The translations under genes and the position numbers were made by a program. The notes under the pieces are model-generated. The model was not told the origin of the DNA. It worked only from the letters and a program-made list of their open reading frames with translations, and made no database searches. From Hymenobacter sp. 5317J-9 (lineage in GTDB: Bacteria > Bacteroidota > Bacteroidia > Cytophagales > Hymenobacteraceae): a stretch of 64,000 bases of DNA. Each line of letters starts with the position of its first letter. Positions within the stretch are counted from its first letter, which is position 1. Below are positions 10,580 to 19,434 of this stretch, in pieces. The DNA lies in assembly GCF_022921075.1 (NCBI RefSeq), contig NZ_CP095050.1, positions 930,001 through 994,000 of the forward strand, written 5' to 3'.

Positions 10580-11647
10580 CTATGGAATCAGCCGGTCTTG
10601 GCGCAGCTTCGCAAATAAATCGAAAAACGAGTCCTCCGTGCTCTGAAACACGGTGAAGCCGCGCTTGCGGCTATTGGCCATGTCCGTCATCACCTCGATG
10701 GGGCGGCCCAGGTCCAAATCCGTGTGCCAGGGCGAAGCCAAGCGGCTTAAGTCAGCTTCGGCCAAACCGTTTTTCGTGGCGATTTCGCGCCACAGCTCCG
10801 CATCGCCGGCCATCTCGGCTTCGAGCGGGTGAATGCTGCCATCGAAGCCCACGGCCTCCACGCCAAACCACTCGGCTAGGCGGCCCCATAGCTGGCTCCA
10901 GCGGAAAACGTCGCCGTTCACCACGTTGTAGGCCTCGTTGCGGGCGGCTTCGGTGGTGGCAGCCCACACCAGCTGCTTGGCGATAACGCGGGCATCGGTC
11001 ACGTCCGACAAGCCTTCCCATTGCGCCTGCGAACCGGGCCAGCGGAAGGGCCGCCCGGTGGCCTTGCAGATGCTCGCATACACGGCCAGCGTGGTGCCCA
11101 GGTTCATGAGGTTGCCCACGGCCTTGCCGATGATGGTGTGTGGCCGGTGGATGCTCCAGGTGAAGCCGTCGCGCGCGGCGGCGGCGTACACCTCGTCTTC
11201 TTGGGCGTAGTAAAAGTTGTCGAGCGCCAGCCGGGGCTGCGACTCGCGCAGCGGCGTGGGCGGCGGCATGCCCCCGCTCACGTAAGCCTCAAACGGCCCC
11301 AGATAGTGCTTCAGGCCGGTTACCAGCGCTACGTGCTGCACCGAATGTTTCGGGCCCAGCACGGCCAGCAGGTTGCGCACCATGGCGCTGTTCACGCGGA
11401 TGTTTTCGGCCTCGGTGTCGTTGCGCATCCAGCTGGTGATGAATACGTGCGTGGGCCGGAGGTCGGCCAGCGCAGTTTCGAGGCTGGCGGGGTCCAGCAG
11501 GTCGGCGGCCACGGGTTGCAGGCCGGCAATGCTGGTATCGGGGCGGCGGGCCAGGCCGTAGGTAATCCAGTTGTGGGCCAGCAGCTCCTGGGCCAGGTTG
11601 CTGCCGATGATGCCGCTGGCACCTACTACTAAAGCGGTATTGGTCAT
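10580..11647 (-). CDS. PRISE-like SDR reductase (progesterone 5-beta-reductase family)
   Basis: This is an extended short-chain dehydrogenase of 355 residues. The N-terminal Rossmann motif is GASGIIGSNL, followed by ARRPD for cofactor binding. The hallmark LKHYLGPFE near residue 135 and NFYYAQED near residue 165 match the progesterone 5-beta-reductase/iridoid-synthase family, in which the usual YxxxK is replaced. Such enzymes reduce activated C=C bonds with NADPH. ATG 11647 is chosen; the open frame further upstream runs into a palindromic repeat. It sits among cofactor genes without an obvious link. The physiological enone substrate is unknown. Confidence 0.75.
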   Translation of the reverse strand: MTNTALVVGASGIIGSNLAQELLAHNWITYGLARRPDTSIAGLQPVAADLLDPASLETALADLRPTHVFITSWMRNDTEAENIRVNSAMVRNLLAVLGPKHSVQHVALVTGLKHYLGPFEAYVSGGMPPPTPLRESQPRLALDNFYYAQEDEVYAAAARDGFTWSIHRPHTIIGKAVGNLMNLGTTLAVYASICKATGRPFRWPGSQAQWEGLSDVTDARVIAKQLVWAATTEAARNEAYNVVNGDVFRWSQLWGRLAEWFGVEAVGFDGSIHPLEAEMAGDAELWREIATKNGLAEADLSRLASPWHTDLDLGRPIEVMTDMANSRKRGFTVFQSTEDSFFDLFAKLRQDRLIP

Positions 11648-11803
11648 ACTAAATTTCGGGATGAATGGGGCGGCCAAGAAGGGCCGACGCGGCAGAATTA
11701 GCCGGGGCATTGGGGCCCGTTTAAGCCCGCGCTTCGTTGAAAACGGCTGCCGCGACCAATAGTTTGCAGCAAAACAATTTGCGGCCGGGTTGGCTAAGTG
11801 AGA

Positions 11804-11872
11804 CGTAGCGCGGACTTTTAGTCCGCGACACCACCAGCCTTGCGTTGGCGCAGACTGAAAGTCCGCGCTGCA
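11804..11872. repeat. Palindromic repeat, family B, second copy
   Basis: GTAGCGCGGACTTTTAGTCC at the left and AGACTGAAAGTCCGCGCTGC at the right are a slightly decayed copy of the 5139-5221 element. It lies between the divergent reductase and moaC genes. Confidence 0.8.
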
Positions 11873-11915
11873 CTTCCGCCAACGATTTGGTGCCATTACG
11901 CGTCTCTACAGCCCT

Positions 11916-12407
11916 ATGCTAACCAAGAATTTCACCCACGTCAACGCCGCCAATCAGCCTACTATGGTGGATGTCGGCCAGAAAACGCCCACCCGCCGCG
12001 TGGCCCGCGCCCACTGCCGCGTGGTGCTGGGCGAGGAGCTGCTGAGCCGGGTGCAGGCCGGCGAAATGCCCTCGCACAAAGGCCCGGTTATTCACACGGC
12101 CATCCTGGCGGGCATCATGGGCGCCAAAAAAACGGCCGACCTCATCCCGCTCTGTCACCCGCTGGGGCTCGATGATTGCAGCATCACCATCGAGCCCGAC
12201 GGCCCCGATGCCCTGCGCGTGGTGTGCACCGCCGTGGTCACGGGCCGCACCGGCGTGGAGATGGAGGCCCTGACCGGCGCCACCGTGGCGGCCCTCACCA
12301 TTTACGACATGTGCAAGGCCTTTTCGCACGATATTGCCATTGATAGTGTGCAGCTTATCGAGAAAACCGGCGGCAAGAAGGATTTTCACCGCGCCGAAAA
12401 TTCGTAA
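11916..12407 (+). CDS. moaC: Cyclic pyranopterin monophosphate synthase MoaC
   Basis: MoaC converts 3',8-cyclo-GTP, made by MoaA, to cyclic pyranopterin monophosphate. The 163-residue protein shows MVDVGQKTPTRRVA near the N-terminus, HKGPVIHTAILAG, LIPLCHPL near residue 80, and the C-terminal GVEMEALTGATVAALTIYDM. Length and motif order match the family. It is followed after 8 bp by the mobA-like gene, so the two are probably co-transcribed. Confidence 0.95.
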   Translation: MLTKNFTHVNAANQPTMVDVGQKTPTRRVARAHCRVVLGEELLSRVQAGEMPSHKGPVIHTAILAGIMGAKKTADLIPLCHPLGLDDCSITIEPDGPDALRVVCTAVVTGRTGVEMEALTGATVAALTIYDMCKAFSHDIAIDSVQLIEKTGGKKDFHRAENS

Positions 12408-12415
12408 ATTCCGAC

Positions 12416-13612
12416 ATGGATAGTTTACCAAGCCCAACCGCAACACGAACCAAGCACGCGGCCCTCGCCCGTCCCGACGTAGGCGACTTTGGCCGCCACG
12501 AGCTGGCCATTCTGGGAGCGCCCTGCGGCGACATTCAAATGCTGGTGGCCCGCCTGCTGCCGCACCTAGCCCCGCAGCTGCGCGTGGGGTACGTGGATGC
12601 CGACCACGCCGCCGGCGACGCTGCCGCGGCCGAAGAACCAGCCGAAACGGCCGCTAAGCCCGTGCCCTACGTGGCCGCAAACGGCCTCTCGGCCGAGCTG
12701 GTCGATAAAATCACCTACCGCCAGCTCAACCTCACGCGGGCCCTCGACCGCTTCACGCAGCCCGAGCTGCTGGCCCACGAAAGCGTGGTGCTGGTGAATG
12801 GCAACCACTTCCGCGCCCGCCAGCAGGTCGTCATCGTCGACCCGCGTAAGCCCTTGGACAAGAAGCTTGACCGCCTCACCGACGTGCGTCTCATTCTCCT
12901 CGCCGATGGGCAGACCGAGCTGCCGGCCGTGCTGCTCGAGCACCTCAGCGCCGCCCCGCTGCCGCCCGTGCTGCCACTGGCCGACACGGCCAAAATTGCG
13001 GCCTTCATCCGGCAGTGGTACCAGCTGGCGGTGCCGGTGCTGCGCGGCCTCGTGTTGGCCGGTGGCCGCAGCGAGCGCATGCAAACCGACAAGGGCGCCC
13101 TGCACTACCACAGCCTCGACCAGCGCCAGCATACCGCCGCGCTGCTGGCCGAGTTCTGCCCCGACGTGCGCGTGTCGGTACGCCCCGACCAGGCCGGCGG
13201 CTTGCCCGCCGGCCTCACGGCTCTGCCCGACACCTTCCTGAACCTGGGCCCGCTGGGCGGCATCCTGTCAGCCTTGCAGGCCGACCCCAACGCGGCCTGG
13301 CTGGTGCTGGCCTGCGACCTGCCCTTCCTCACCCGCGACACGCTCGAATACTTGGTGAGCAACCGGCAGCCGAGCCGTATGGCCACCTCGTTCCGCAGCC
13401 CGTGGGATGCGTTTCCGGAGCCGCTGGTGAGCATCTGGGAGCCGCGCAGCTACGGGCAGTTGCTGCGGTTTCTGGGCCTGGGCTATTCCTGCCCGCGCAA
13501 GGCGCTTATAAACTCCGACATCGAGCTGCTGGCCCCGCCCGTGCCCGCCGAGCTGCGCAACGTGAACACGCCCGCTGAGCGCGCCGCTGCTGAGCAGGAA
13601 CTGCTGCGCTGA
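12416..13612 (+). CDS. MobA-like nucleotidyltransferase with N-terminal MobB-like domain
   Basis: The C-terminal half of this 398-residue protein is a GT-A nucleotidyltransferase like MobA: VLAGGRSERMQTDKGAL at about 207-223, LGPLGGILSAL, then ACDLPFL. MobA attaches GMP to molybdopterin. The first 200 or so residues resemble a MobB-type P-loop domain in position, but the expected GxxGxGKT loop reads GAPCGDIQML and lacks the Lys-Thr pair, so GTP binding is doubtful. The gene starts 8 bp after moaC, which supports a cofactor role. An alternative is a related NTP transferase with another acceptor. Confidence 0.75.
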   Translation: MDSLPSPTATRTKHAALARPDVGDFGRHELAILGAPCGDIQMLVARLLPHLAPQLRVGYVDADHAAGDAAAAEEPAETAAKPVPYVAANGLSAELVDKITYRQLNLTRALDRFTQPELLAHESVVLVNGNHFRARQQVVIVDPRKPLDKKLDRLTDVRLILLADGQTELPAVLLEHLSAAPLPPVLPLADTAKIAAFIRQWYQLAVPVLRGLVLAGGRSERMQTDKGALHYHSLDQRQHTAALLAEFCPDVRVSVRPDQAGGLPAGLTALPDTFLNLGPLGGILSALQADPNAAWLVLACDLPFLTRDTLEYLVSNRQPSRMATSFRSPWDAFPEPLVSIWEPRSYGQLLRFLGLGYSCPRKALINSDIELLAPPVPAELRNVNTPAERAAAEQELLR

Positions 13613-13652
13613 CCGCCAGACCTGAAGCAAACCCATGCCGGCTAACAACCTG

Positions 13653-13687
13653 AAAGCCTGACTGCCACCTCGGCGGCTAGGCTTTTT
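13653..13687 (+). terminator. Rho-independent terminator after the moaC operon
   Basis: AAAGCCTGACTGCC and GGCGGCTAGGCTTTTT form an imperfect stem followed by T residues, about 40 bp after the stop at 13612. Confidence 0.65.
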
Positions 13688-13797
13688 CTTGCGTCATGGG
13701 TATAGCAGACGAGGGGAAAAAGGCGTTTAAAGCACGGCTTGGCACACTTTTCGAATAGCGCCAGCCAAGGTTTATTCCTTCACTTGCTATCCTTATC

Positions 13798-14490
13798 ATG
13801 AAAAAAATCATCGTTCCAGTTGCCGCGCTGCTAACCGTGGCCGCTGTTTCTTCGGCCCGGGCGCAGGACGTGCGCTTCGGCCTGCGCGCCGGCGCTAATT
13901 ATTCTAACTTGGCCGGCGACATCAAAAACGAATCGACCTACAACAACAAAGTCGGCTTCCTGGGCGGCGTGATGCTGAACGTACCCGTGCTGGCCGACGG
14001 GTTCCTGTCGGTGCAGCCCGAGGTGCTGTATTCGCAGAAAGGCTTCGAAAACAAGCCCACCGAATACACCAACCTATTGGGCGCTAAGCAAAAGCGCGAG
14101 GGCCAGGTGAACTACAACTACCTCGACGTGCCGGTACTGCTGAAAGTGAATGCCGGCGGCTTTATCGTGGAGGCCGGCCCGCAATATTCCTACCTCATCA
14201 GCTCCAACAACGAAACCAAATACACCACCACCCCGGCGCTAGGCGGCACCCCCTCCGTGACCGAAACCCAGAATAAAAACGATGTGAGTGGCCTCAATCG
14301 CAACGAGCTCGGCTACGTGGCCGGCGTGGGCTACCAAGCCGACAATGGCCTGAACCTGAGTTTGCGCTACACCGGCGCCTTCAGCGACTTCGTGAAGAGC
14401 GACAACAACACCTACTTCAACGGCGACCTGAGCAACGCCCGTCACTCCGCGTTCCAGCTCTCGCTGGGCTACCTGCTGCCGGGCAAGTAA
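13798..14490 (+). CDS. Outer-membrane beta-barrel protein (PorT-like family)
   Basis: The 230-residue protein begins with a signal peptide (MKKIIVPVAALLTVAAV, cleavage after ARAQ). Alternating hydrophobic strands follow, starting with the typical VRFGLRAGANYSNLAG. Strand patterns such as FLSVQPEVLYSQKGF and the terminal FQLSLGYLLPGK fit an 8-10 stranded outer-membrane barrel. It is flanked by molybdenum-cofactor genes but shows no link to that pathway. Cargo or partner is unknown. Confidence 0.8.
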   Translation: MKKIIVPVAALLTVAAVSSARAQDVRFGLRAGANYSNLAGDIKNESTYNNKVGFLGGVMLNVPVLADGFLSVQPEVLYSQKGFENKPTEYTNLLGAKQKREGQVNYNYLDVPVLLKVNAGGFIVEAGPQYSYLISSNNETKYTTTPALGGTPSVTETQNKNDVSGLNRNELGYVAGVGYQADNGLNLSLRYTGAFSDFVKSDNNTYFNGDLSNARHSAFQLSLGYLLPGK

Positions 14491-14510
14491 AGGCTTGATT
14501 TGCTTTTCGG

Positions 14511-14599
14511 CTGTCATGCTGAACGCAGTGAAGCACCTTATCACGCTGGAACGTTTTGTTCTGGCGTGATAAGGTGCTTCACTGCGTTCAGCATGACAG
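14511..14599. repeat. REPIN-like paired palindrome, copy 5 (divergent)
   Basis: CTGTCATGCTGAACGCAGTG and its complement, extended by AAGCACCTTATCACGC / GCGTGATAAGGTGCTT, form the most nearly perfect hairpin of the set with a short loop. It lies between convergent genes and may also act as a terminator. Confidence 0.85.
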
Positions 14600-14614
14600 G
14601 AAAGGAAAAATAGG

Positions 14615-15037
14615 CTACGGGTGCGCCGCTACCCACTCGGTGCCGTCCTCGTATTCCTCTCGCTTCCAGATGGTGACCACCTGCTTCAGCGTGTCGATGA
14701 TGAACTGGCAGGCGGCGAAGCTTTCGGCGCGGTGGGGCGTGGCCACGGCCACCACCACCGCCACGTCGCCGAGCTCCAACGTGCCTTTGCGATGCACCAC
14801 CGCCACTTCCTGCAGCATGGGCCACTTTTCGTAGGCCTGCGCCACCACGTGGCCCAGCTGCGTGAGGGCCATGCTGTCGTAGGACTCGTAGTGCAGGCGG
14901 CGCACCGGGCGCCCGCCCGACTGGTTGCGCACCGTGCCAATAAAGGAGTTGACCGCACCAGCCGTGTCGGTTTGCACGGCCGCCAGGGCGGCGGCAATGT
15001 CAATGGGCTGGTCGGTGATGGATAGGGTAGGGGTCAT
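14615..15037 (-). CDS. moaE: Molybdopterin synthase catalytic subunit MoaE
   Basis: MoaE, with thiocarboxylated MoaD, converts cyclic pyranopterin monophosphate to molybdopterin. The 140-residue protein has FIGTVRNQSGGRPVRRLHYE near residue 32, VAVVHRKGTLELGD near 80, and the catalytic-loop region IWKREEYEDGTEWV at the C-terminus with its conserved Lys. It is downstream of moaD on the same strand; a palindromic repeat separates them. Confidence 0.95.
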   Translation of the reverse strand: MTPTLSITDQPIDIAAALAAVQTDTAGAVNSFIGTVRNQSGGRPVRRLHYESYDSMALTQLGHVVAQAYEKWPMLQEVAVVHRKGTLELGDVAVVVAVATPHRAESFAACQFIIDTLKQVVTIWKREEYEDGTEWVAAHP

Positions 15038-15041
15038 TGAA

Positions 15042-15123
15042 TCAGTTGGCAGTTGGCAGTGAGCAGTTATCTAATATGGGAGAAATTTAAACTGTTCATT
15101 GCTCACTGATAACTGCTAACTGA
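15042..15123. repeat. Palindromic repeat, family D, between moaD and moaE
   Basis: TCAGTTGGCAGTTGGCAGTG at the left is complementary, with small offsets, to GCTCACTGATAACTGCTAAC at the right. The AT-rich loop reads AATATGGGAGAAATTTAAAC. This family appears once in the window. Confidence 0.75.
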
Positions 15124-15126
15124 AGC

Positions 15127-15369
15127 CTAGCCGCCGGCCACGGGCGGGATGAGGGCAATTTCGTCGACGGTGTGCAACGGCTGGTCGTGCGCCGCATACT
15201 CGTTGTTCACGGCCACGGCGCAGCTGCGCAGCTCGCCCAGGGCGGGATATTGGCGGCGCATTTCGGCCAGTAGCTCGCCCACGGTGGCCGGGGCCGGCGC
15301 GGGCAACTCAATCACGGAGGTGCCCACGATGTCGCGGGTGATGCCGAACAGGGAGATTTTTAATGACAT
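15127..15369 (-). CDS. moaD: Molybdopterin synthase sulfur-carrier subunit MoaD
   Basis: This 80-residue ubiquitin-like protein starts at ATG 15369 (MSLKISLFG) and ends in the diagnostic Gly-Gly (ALIPPVAGG), which is adenylylated and then thiocarboxylated to carry sulfur to MoaE. AVAVNNEYA in the middle matches the family. moaE follows. The gene is divergent from moaA, which begins about 135 bp away on the other strand. No MoeB-type activating enzyme lies in the window. Confidence 0.92.
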   Translation of the reverse strand: MSLKISLFGITRDIVGTSVIELPAPAPATVGELLAEMRRQYPALGELRSCAVAVNNEYAAHDQPLHTVDEIALIPPVAGG

Positions 15370-15503
15370 ATCTTTCGACGTAAACGTGTGGGCGAACCGG
15401 GGCCGCCGGTCCAGTGGCCCGCGGCACCCGCCGGGTCTGAACACCTTTGGCGCCGGGCGGGTTATCGCAGGCCGGCAGTCTTACGTACAGCCGCACAAAA
15501 TTG

Positions 15504-16550
15504 GTGATAAACGTGCTTCCAACTCTTCTCAGCCCGGCCGCGCCGGCCGTCACGCCCCTCTACGACCAGCACGGCCGGCCGCTGGAGTACCTGCGCCTGG
15601 CCGTGACGGACCGCTGCAACCTGCGCTGCTTCTACTGCATGCCCGAAGAAGGCATCAAGTACATGCCCAAGCACGAGCTGCTGAGCTACGAGGAGATGCT
15701 GCGCCTCACGGGCCTGCTGGCGGGGTTGGGCGTGCGCAAAGTGCGCCTCACCGGCGGCGAGCCCTTCGTGCGGCGCGACCTGGTGCCCTTCATGGAGCGC
15801 CTGGCCGAGCTGCCCGGCATCGACGACATCAGCCTGACCACCAACGGCGTGCTCACGGCGCCGCACGTGCCCGCGCTGGCCCGCCTGGGCGTGAAGGCCG
15901 TGAACCTCAGCCTCGACACGCTGGACCGGGAGCGTTTCTTCCAAATAACGCGGCGCGACGAGCTGCCGCGCGTGATGGAAACCTTCTACGCGCTGCTGGA
16001 GGCTGGTATTCAAGTGAAAATCAATGCCGTGGTGATGGACGGCCAAAACATTGCCGACCTCATTCCGCTGGCCGAGCTCAGCCGCGACCTGCCCGTGGAC
16101 GTGCGTTTCATCGAAGAAATGCCCTTCAACGGCGGCAGCCACGAAGCCGGCCCCGCCTCGCTGCCCTGGAACCACGTCCGCATTCGCCAGCACCTGGAAG
16201 CCCATTTCGGCGCCCTTATGCCCGTTAGCATGGCGGCGGGTGCCACCGCCTCGGAATACACCATTGCCGGGCACCAGGGTACGGTGGGCATCATCGCGGC
16301 TTATTCGCGCACCTTTTGCGGCACCTGCAACCGCCTGCGCCTCACGGCCGAGGGCGGCATCAAAACTTGCCTCTACGACCAGGGCGTGCTCGACACCCGC
16401 GCCCTGCTGCGCGGCGGCAAGTCCGATGAGGAAATCGTAGCGGCTCTATCGACCGCTTTCCGCCACCGCGCCGCCAACGGTTTCGAGGCCGAGCGGCACC
16501 GGCCCCTGCATCAGCTCAGCTTTGAGAGCATGGCCACCATCGGGGGCTAG
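15504..16550 (+). CDS. moaA: GTP 3',8-cyclase MoaA (radical SAM)
   Basis: MoaA performs the first cofactor step, cyclising GTP with SAM radical chemistry. The N-terminal 4Fe-4S motif CNLRCFYC and the C-terminal cluster motif FCGTCNRLRLTAEGGIKTC are both present, as are LTGGEPFVRRD and the terminal Gly-Gly needed for activity. No ATG exists before the conserved region: candidate starts are GTG 15504, GTG 15513 and TTG 15447. GTG 15504, giving 348 residues, is chosen as the closest to usual family length. The gene is divergent from moaD/moaE. Confidence 0.93.
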   Translation: MINVLPTLLSPAAPAVTPLYDQHGRPLEYLRLAVTDRCNLRCFYCMPEEGIKYMPKHELLSYEEMLRLTGLLAGLGVRKVRLTGGEPFVRRDLVPFMERLAELPGIDDISLTTNGVLTAPHVPALARLGVKAVNLSLDTLDRERFFQITRRDELPRVMETFYALLEAGIQVKINAVVMDGQNIADLIPLAELSRDLPVDVRFIEEMPFNGGSHEAGPASLPWNHVRIRQHLEAHFGALMPVSMAAGATASEYTIAGHQGTVGIIAAYSRTFCGTCNRLRLTAEGGIKTCLYDQGVLDTRALLRGGKSDEEIVAALSTAFRHRAANGFEAERHRPLHQLSFESMATIGG

Positions 16551-16790
16551 GGCCGCCGCAATCGTTAGCTGAGCGCAGGCGAAATCCCGCGCCGTTGAAA
16601 CGATGCCGTGTGTCTCAGGTCAGCAGCCCATTAGGTGAACTACTGTTGGGCTGCGCGTGCGCAGGTGCTCACCCGCGCTGCAAAACGGGTGCGCACGGTG
16701 GTGGAAAATAGTATCGTTGCTATGAGTTTGTTTAAATTTATTCATTTTTTAATCATGTGTTAGTAAGATGGTTAGCCTGCATTAAGGACA

Positions 16791-16798
16791 TATCTTTG
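16791..16798 (+). promoter_or_regulatory. Bacteroidota -7 promoter element (TATCTTTG)
   Basis: TATCTTTG matches the TAnnTTTG consensus in the AT-rich 16.70-16.83 kb stretch, 30 bp before the kinase ATG. No clear -33 TTTG is visible at the usual distance. Confidence 0.5.
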
Positions 16799-16828
16799 TT
16801 GCCTTATTATTTATACATTATTTAGGCA

Positions 16829-19336
16829 ATGTCCTTTTCTACTCGTCTTTCTGCTTCTGATACCCCCGCTCCGGCCCCGGCCGAAGTTGAAGTGCGTAGC
16901 AGTAAAACGGCAGAAGATGAGATACTTGCTTTGCGGCAGGCTTTGGCGGCTGCCCAGGCCGAAGCCGCTACCGCCGCCCAGCGCCTCGAAGAGCAGCAGG
17001 ATTTCTACGAGACCATTCTCAACAACCTGAAAGTGGAGGTGGTGGCCTTCGATACCGAGCACCGCTACCAGTTCGTGAATGCCCTGTGCTTCAAAGACCC
17101 GCACATGCGGCGCTGGGTGATTGGCAAAAACGACTTCGACTACTGCGACCTGCGCGACCTGCCCGTGGAGCTGGCCGAGAACCGGCGCCTGGCCTTTGCC
17201 AAGGCCGTGCAGTCGCACACCGAGTCGCGCTGGGAAGAAACCTTGCCGTCGGCCACCGGACCGCGGCGCATCCTGCGGCAGTTCATTCCTGTGTTTCGGC
17301 CCGATGGGCAGCTGCGCATGGTGGTGGGCACCGGCACCGACATCACCAAGCGCTGGCTGGCCGAGCAGAAGCTGGCCGAGCAGCGCGAATTCTACGAATT
17401 CACCCTCGACCACATTCCCTGCGACCTCGGTGTGTTCGACGCGCAGGGCCGTTACCTGTACGTGAACGCCGTGGGCATCAAGGACCCCGTGCGCCGCCGC
17501 TGGGTCATCGGCAAAGACAATGTGGAGTATTACACCCGCTACGGCTATCCGCGCGCTCAGGCCGAGGAGCGCCACGCCCGCATCATGGCCGCGTTCGACG
17601 GCGGGCAGCTGGTAACGTTTGAGGAATCGTATGACCGGCCCGGCGGCACGCGCCACCAGCTGCGCTGCCTGCAGCCCGTGTTTCATGCCGACGGCACGCC
17701 GCACCTGCTGGTGGCCTACGGCATCGACATCACCGAGCGCGTGCTCACGGAGCAGGCCCTGCGCCACGCCAAGCTGGCGGCCGAAAGCGCGGTGCGGGCC
17801 CGCGAGATTTTCCTGGCCAACATGAGCCACGAAATCCGCACGCCCATGAACGCCATCCTGGGCATGAGCCAGCTCTTGGCCAAAACCCCGCTGGAGCCCG
17901 ACCAGGACAGCTACCGCCAAGCCATTGCCACCTCGGCCGAACACCTCCTGGTCATCATCAACGACATTCTGGACCTCTCGAAGCTGGAGGCCGGCAAGAT
18001 GACGCTGGAGCACATGGGCTTCGAGCCCGTTCAGCTGCTGGCCGAAGTGGACCAGACCCTGCACTACCGCGCCGTGGAAAAAGGCCTGACCCTGCTCACC
18101 CGGGTGGCGCCCACGGTGCCGTCGGTGCTCATCGGCGACCCCTACCGCATCCGGCAGGTGCTGCTGAACCTGGCCGGCAACGCCATCAAGTTCACCGACG
18201 CCGGGCAGGTGAGCGTGAGCTGCGAGTTTGTGCCCGGCACAGAAGATGAACCCGGCGAGGTGGTGTTTGAAGTGGCCGATACGGGCGTGGGCATCGAGCC
18301 GGAGTTTGTGCAGAAGATTTTTCAGGAATTCAGCCAGGAAGACTCGTCCGTGACGCGCAAGTTTGGCGGCACCGGCCTGGGCTTGAGCATCTGCCGCAAC
18401 CTGCTGGGCCTGATGGGCAGCGACGTGCAGCTCGAAAGCGAGAAAAACCAGGGCACGGTGATGCGCTTTGCCCTGCGCCTGCCCGTGGGCACCGTGCACG
18501 ACCTGCCGCCCAAGGAAGTGCTGCCGCCCGACAGCCCCATGCGCAACGACCTGCGCAACAAGCAGGTGCTGCTGGTGGAAGACAACCGCTTCAACCGCCA
18601 GATTGCCAAAACCTTTCTCACCCACGCCCACGTGCAGGTGACCGAGGCCGAGCACGGCGCCCTGGCCGTGGAGCTGGCCCGCCACCAGCCCTTCGACCTC
18701 ATTCTGATGGACATTCAGATGCCGGTGATGGACGGCTACGCGGCCACCGCGCTGCTGCGCCGGCAGCTGGGCCTGACCACGCCCATTGTGGCCCTCACGG
18801 CCAACGCCATCAAGGGGGAGCGCGAAAAGTGCCTGGCCGCGGGCATGAGCGACTACCTGGCCAAGCCATTTAAGGAAGAAAGCCTGCTAAAGATGCTGAG
18901 CAAGTGGGTGCTGCCCCACATGGCTCCGGCCGAAGAAGAAGACCACCCGGAAATGGCACCGGCAGCCGTTGCCGCGCCCGCCACTGCCGACGGGGAGGTG
19001 AAGCTCTACCAAGTAGAAGAGTTGCTGAAGGTGGGGCAGGGTGACCTCGACTTTGTGGCCTTTATGCTGGACACCTTTCTGGAAAGCTGCGAGGAAGCCT
19101 TGCGCGAGCTGAGTGAAGGCATGCAGCAAGCCGACATCGGCCTGCTGAAGGAGGCGGCCCACAAGCTGCGGCCCAACCTGGTGCACCTGGGCGCCCTGCA
19201 CCTGCTGCCGCCCGTGGAAGCGCTGGATGAGTGGCAGGGCGGCTTCCGGCGCGATGCCCTGGAGCCGCTGGTGGAATCGGTGGGCCTGTTGCTGCGCGAA
19301 ATCATGCTCCAGATTCGGCTCGATTTGGAGGAATAG
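16829..19336 (+). CDS. Hybrid sensor histidine kinase with two PAS domains, receiver and HPt-like tail
   Basis: The 835-residue protein has no membrane segment, so it is probably a cytoplasmic sensor. Order: an N-terminal helix (about 30-60), PAS 1 (about 55-180), PAS 2 (about 185-315), HisKA with phospho-acceptor His near 334 in MSHEIRTPMNAILG, and HATPase with NAIKFTD, DTGVGI and GGTGLGLSI. A receiver domain with phospho-acceptor Asp near 627 (LILMDIQMPVMDGY) follows. The C-terminal helical bundle carries AAHKLRPNLVHLG, a likely HPt His near 778. All modules of a His-Asp-His relay are present in one chain. Its output partner is not adjacent. Confidence 0.9.
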   Translation: MSFSTRLSASDTPAPAPAEVEVRSSKTAEDEILALRQALAAAQAEAATAAQRLEEQQDFYETILNNLKVEVVAFDTEHRYQFVNALCFKDPHMRRWVIGKNDFDYCDLRDLPVELAENRRLAFAKAVQSHTESRWEETLPSATGPRRILRQFIPVFRPDGQLRMVVGTGTDITKRWLAEQKLAEQREFYEFTLDHIPCDLGVFDAQGRYLYVNAVGIKDPVRRRWVIGKDNVEYYTRYGYPRAQAEERHARIMAAFDGGQLVTFEESYDRPGGTRHQLRCLQPVFHADGTPHLLVAYGIDITERVLTEQALRHAKLAAESAVRAREIFLANMSHEIRTPMNAILGMSQLLAKTPLEPDQDSYRQAIATSAEHLLVIINDILDLSKLEAGKMTLEHMGFEPVQLLAEVDQTLHYRAVEKGLTLLTRVAPTVPSVLIGDPYRIRQVLLNLAGNAIKFTDAGQVSVSCEFVPGTEDEPGEVVFEVADTGVGIEPEFVQKIFQEFSQEDSSVTRKFGGTGLGLSICRNLLGLMGSDVQLESEKNQGTVMRFALRLPVGTVHDLPPKEVLPPDSPMRNDLRNKQVLLVEDNRFNRQIAKTFLTHAHVQVTEAEHGALAVELARHQPFDLILMDIQMPVMDGYAATALLRRQLGLTTPIVALTANAIKGEREKCLAAGMSDYLAKPFKEESLLKMLSKWVLPHMAPAEEEDHPEMAPAAVAAPATADGEVKLYQVEELLKVGQGDLDFVAFMLDTFLESCEEALRELSEGMQQADIGLLKEAAHKLRPNLVHLGALHLLPPVEALDEWQGGFRRDALEPLVESVGLLLREIMLQIRLDLEE

Positions 19337-19434
19337 CCCACGGTGGCAACTTCTGAGGGCGGCGGGGCGTTGGGGGAGCTTGTAGTTTTGCAAGACCGCC
19401 CGGCCCGCCGCGCGGCGCGTGAGGACCCGTGTTT

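Noticed and set aside
16811-18685. A 624-residue open frame on the minus strand opposite the hybrid kinase
   Set aside because: The plus strand has all PAS, HisKA, ATPase and receiver motifs. The antisense frame is a compositional by-product.
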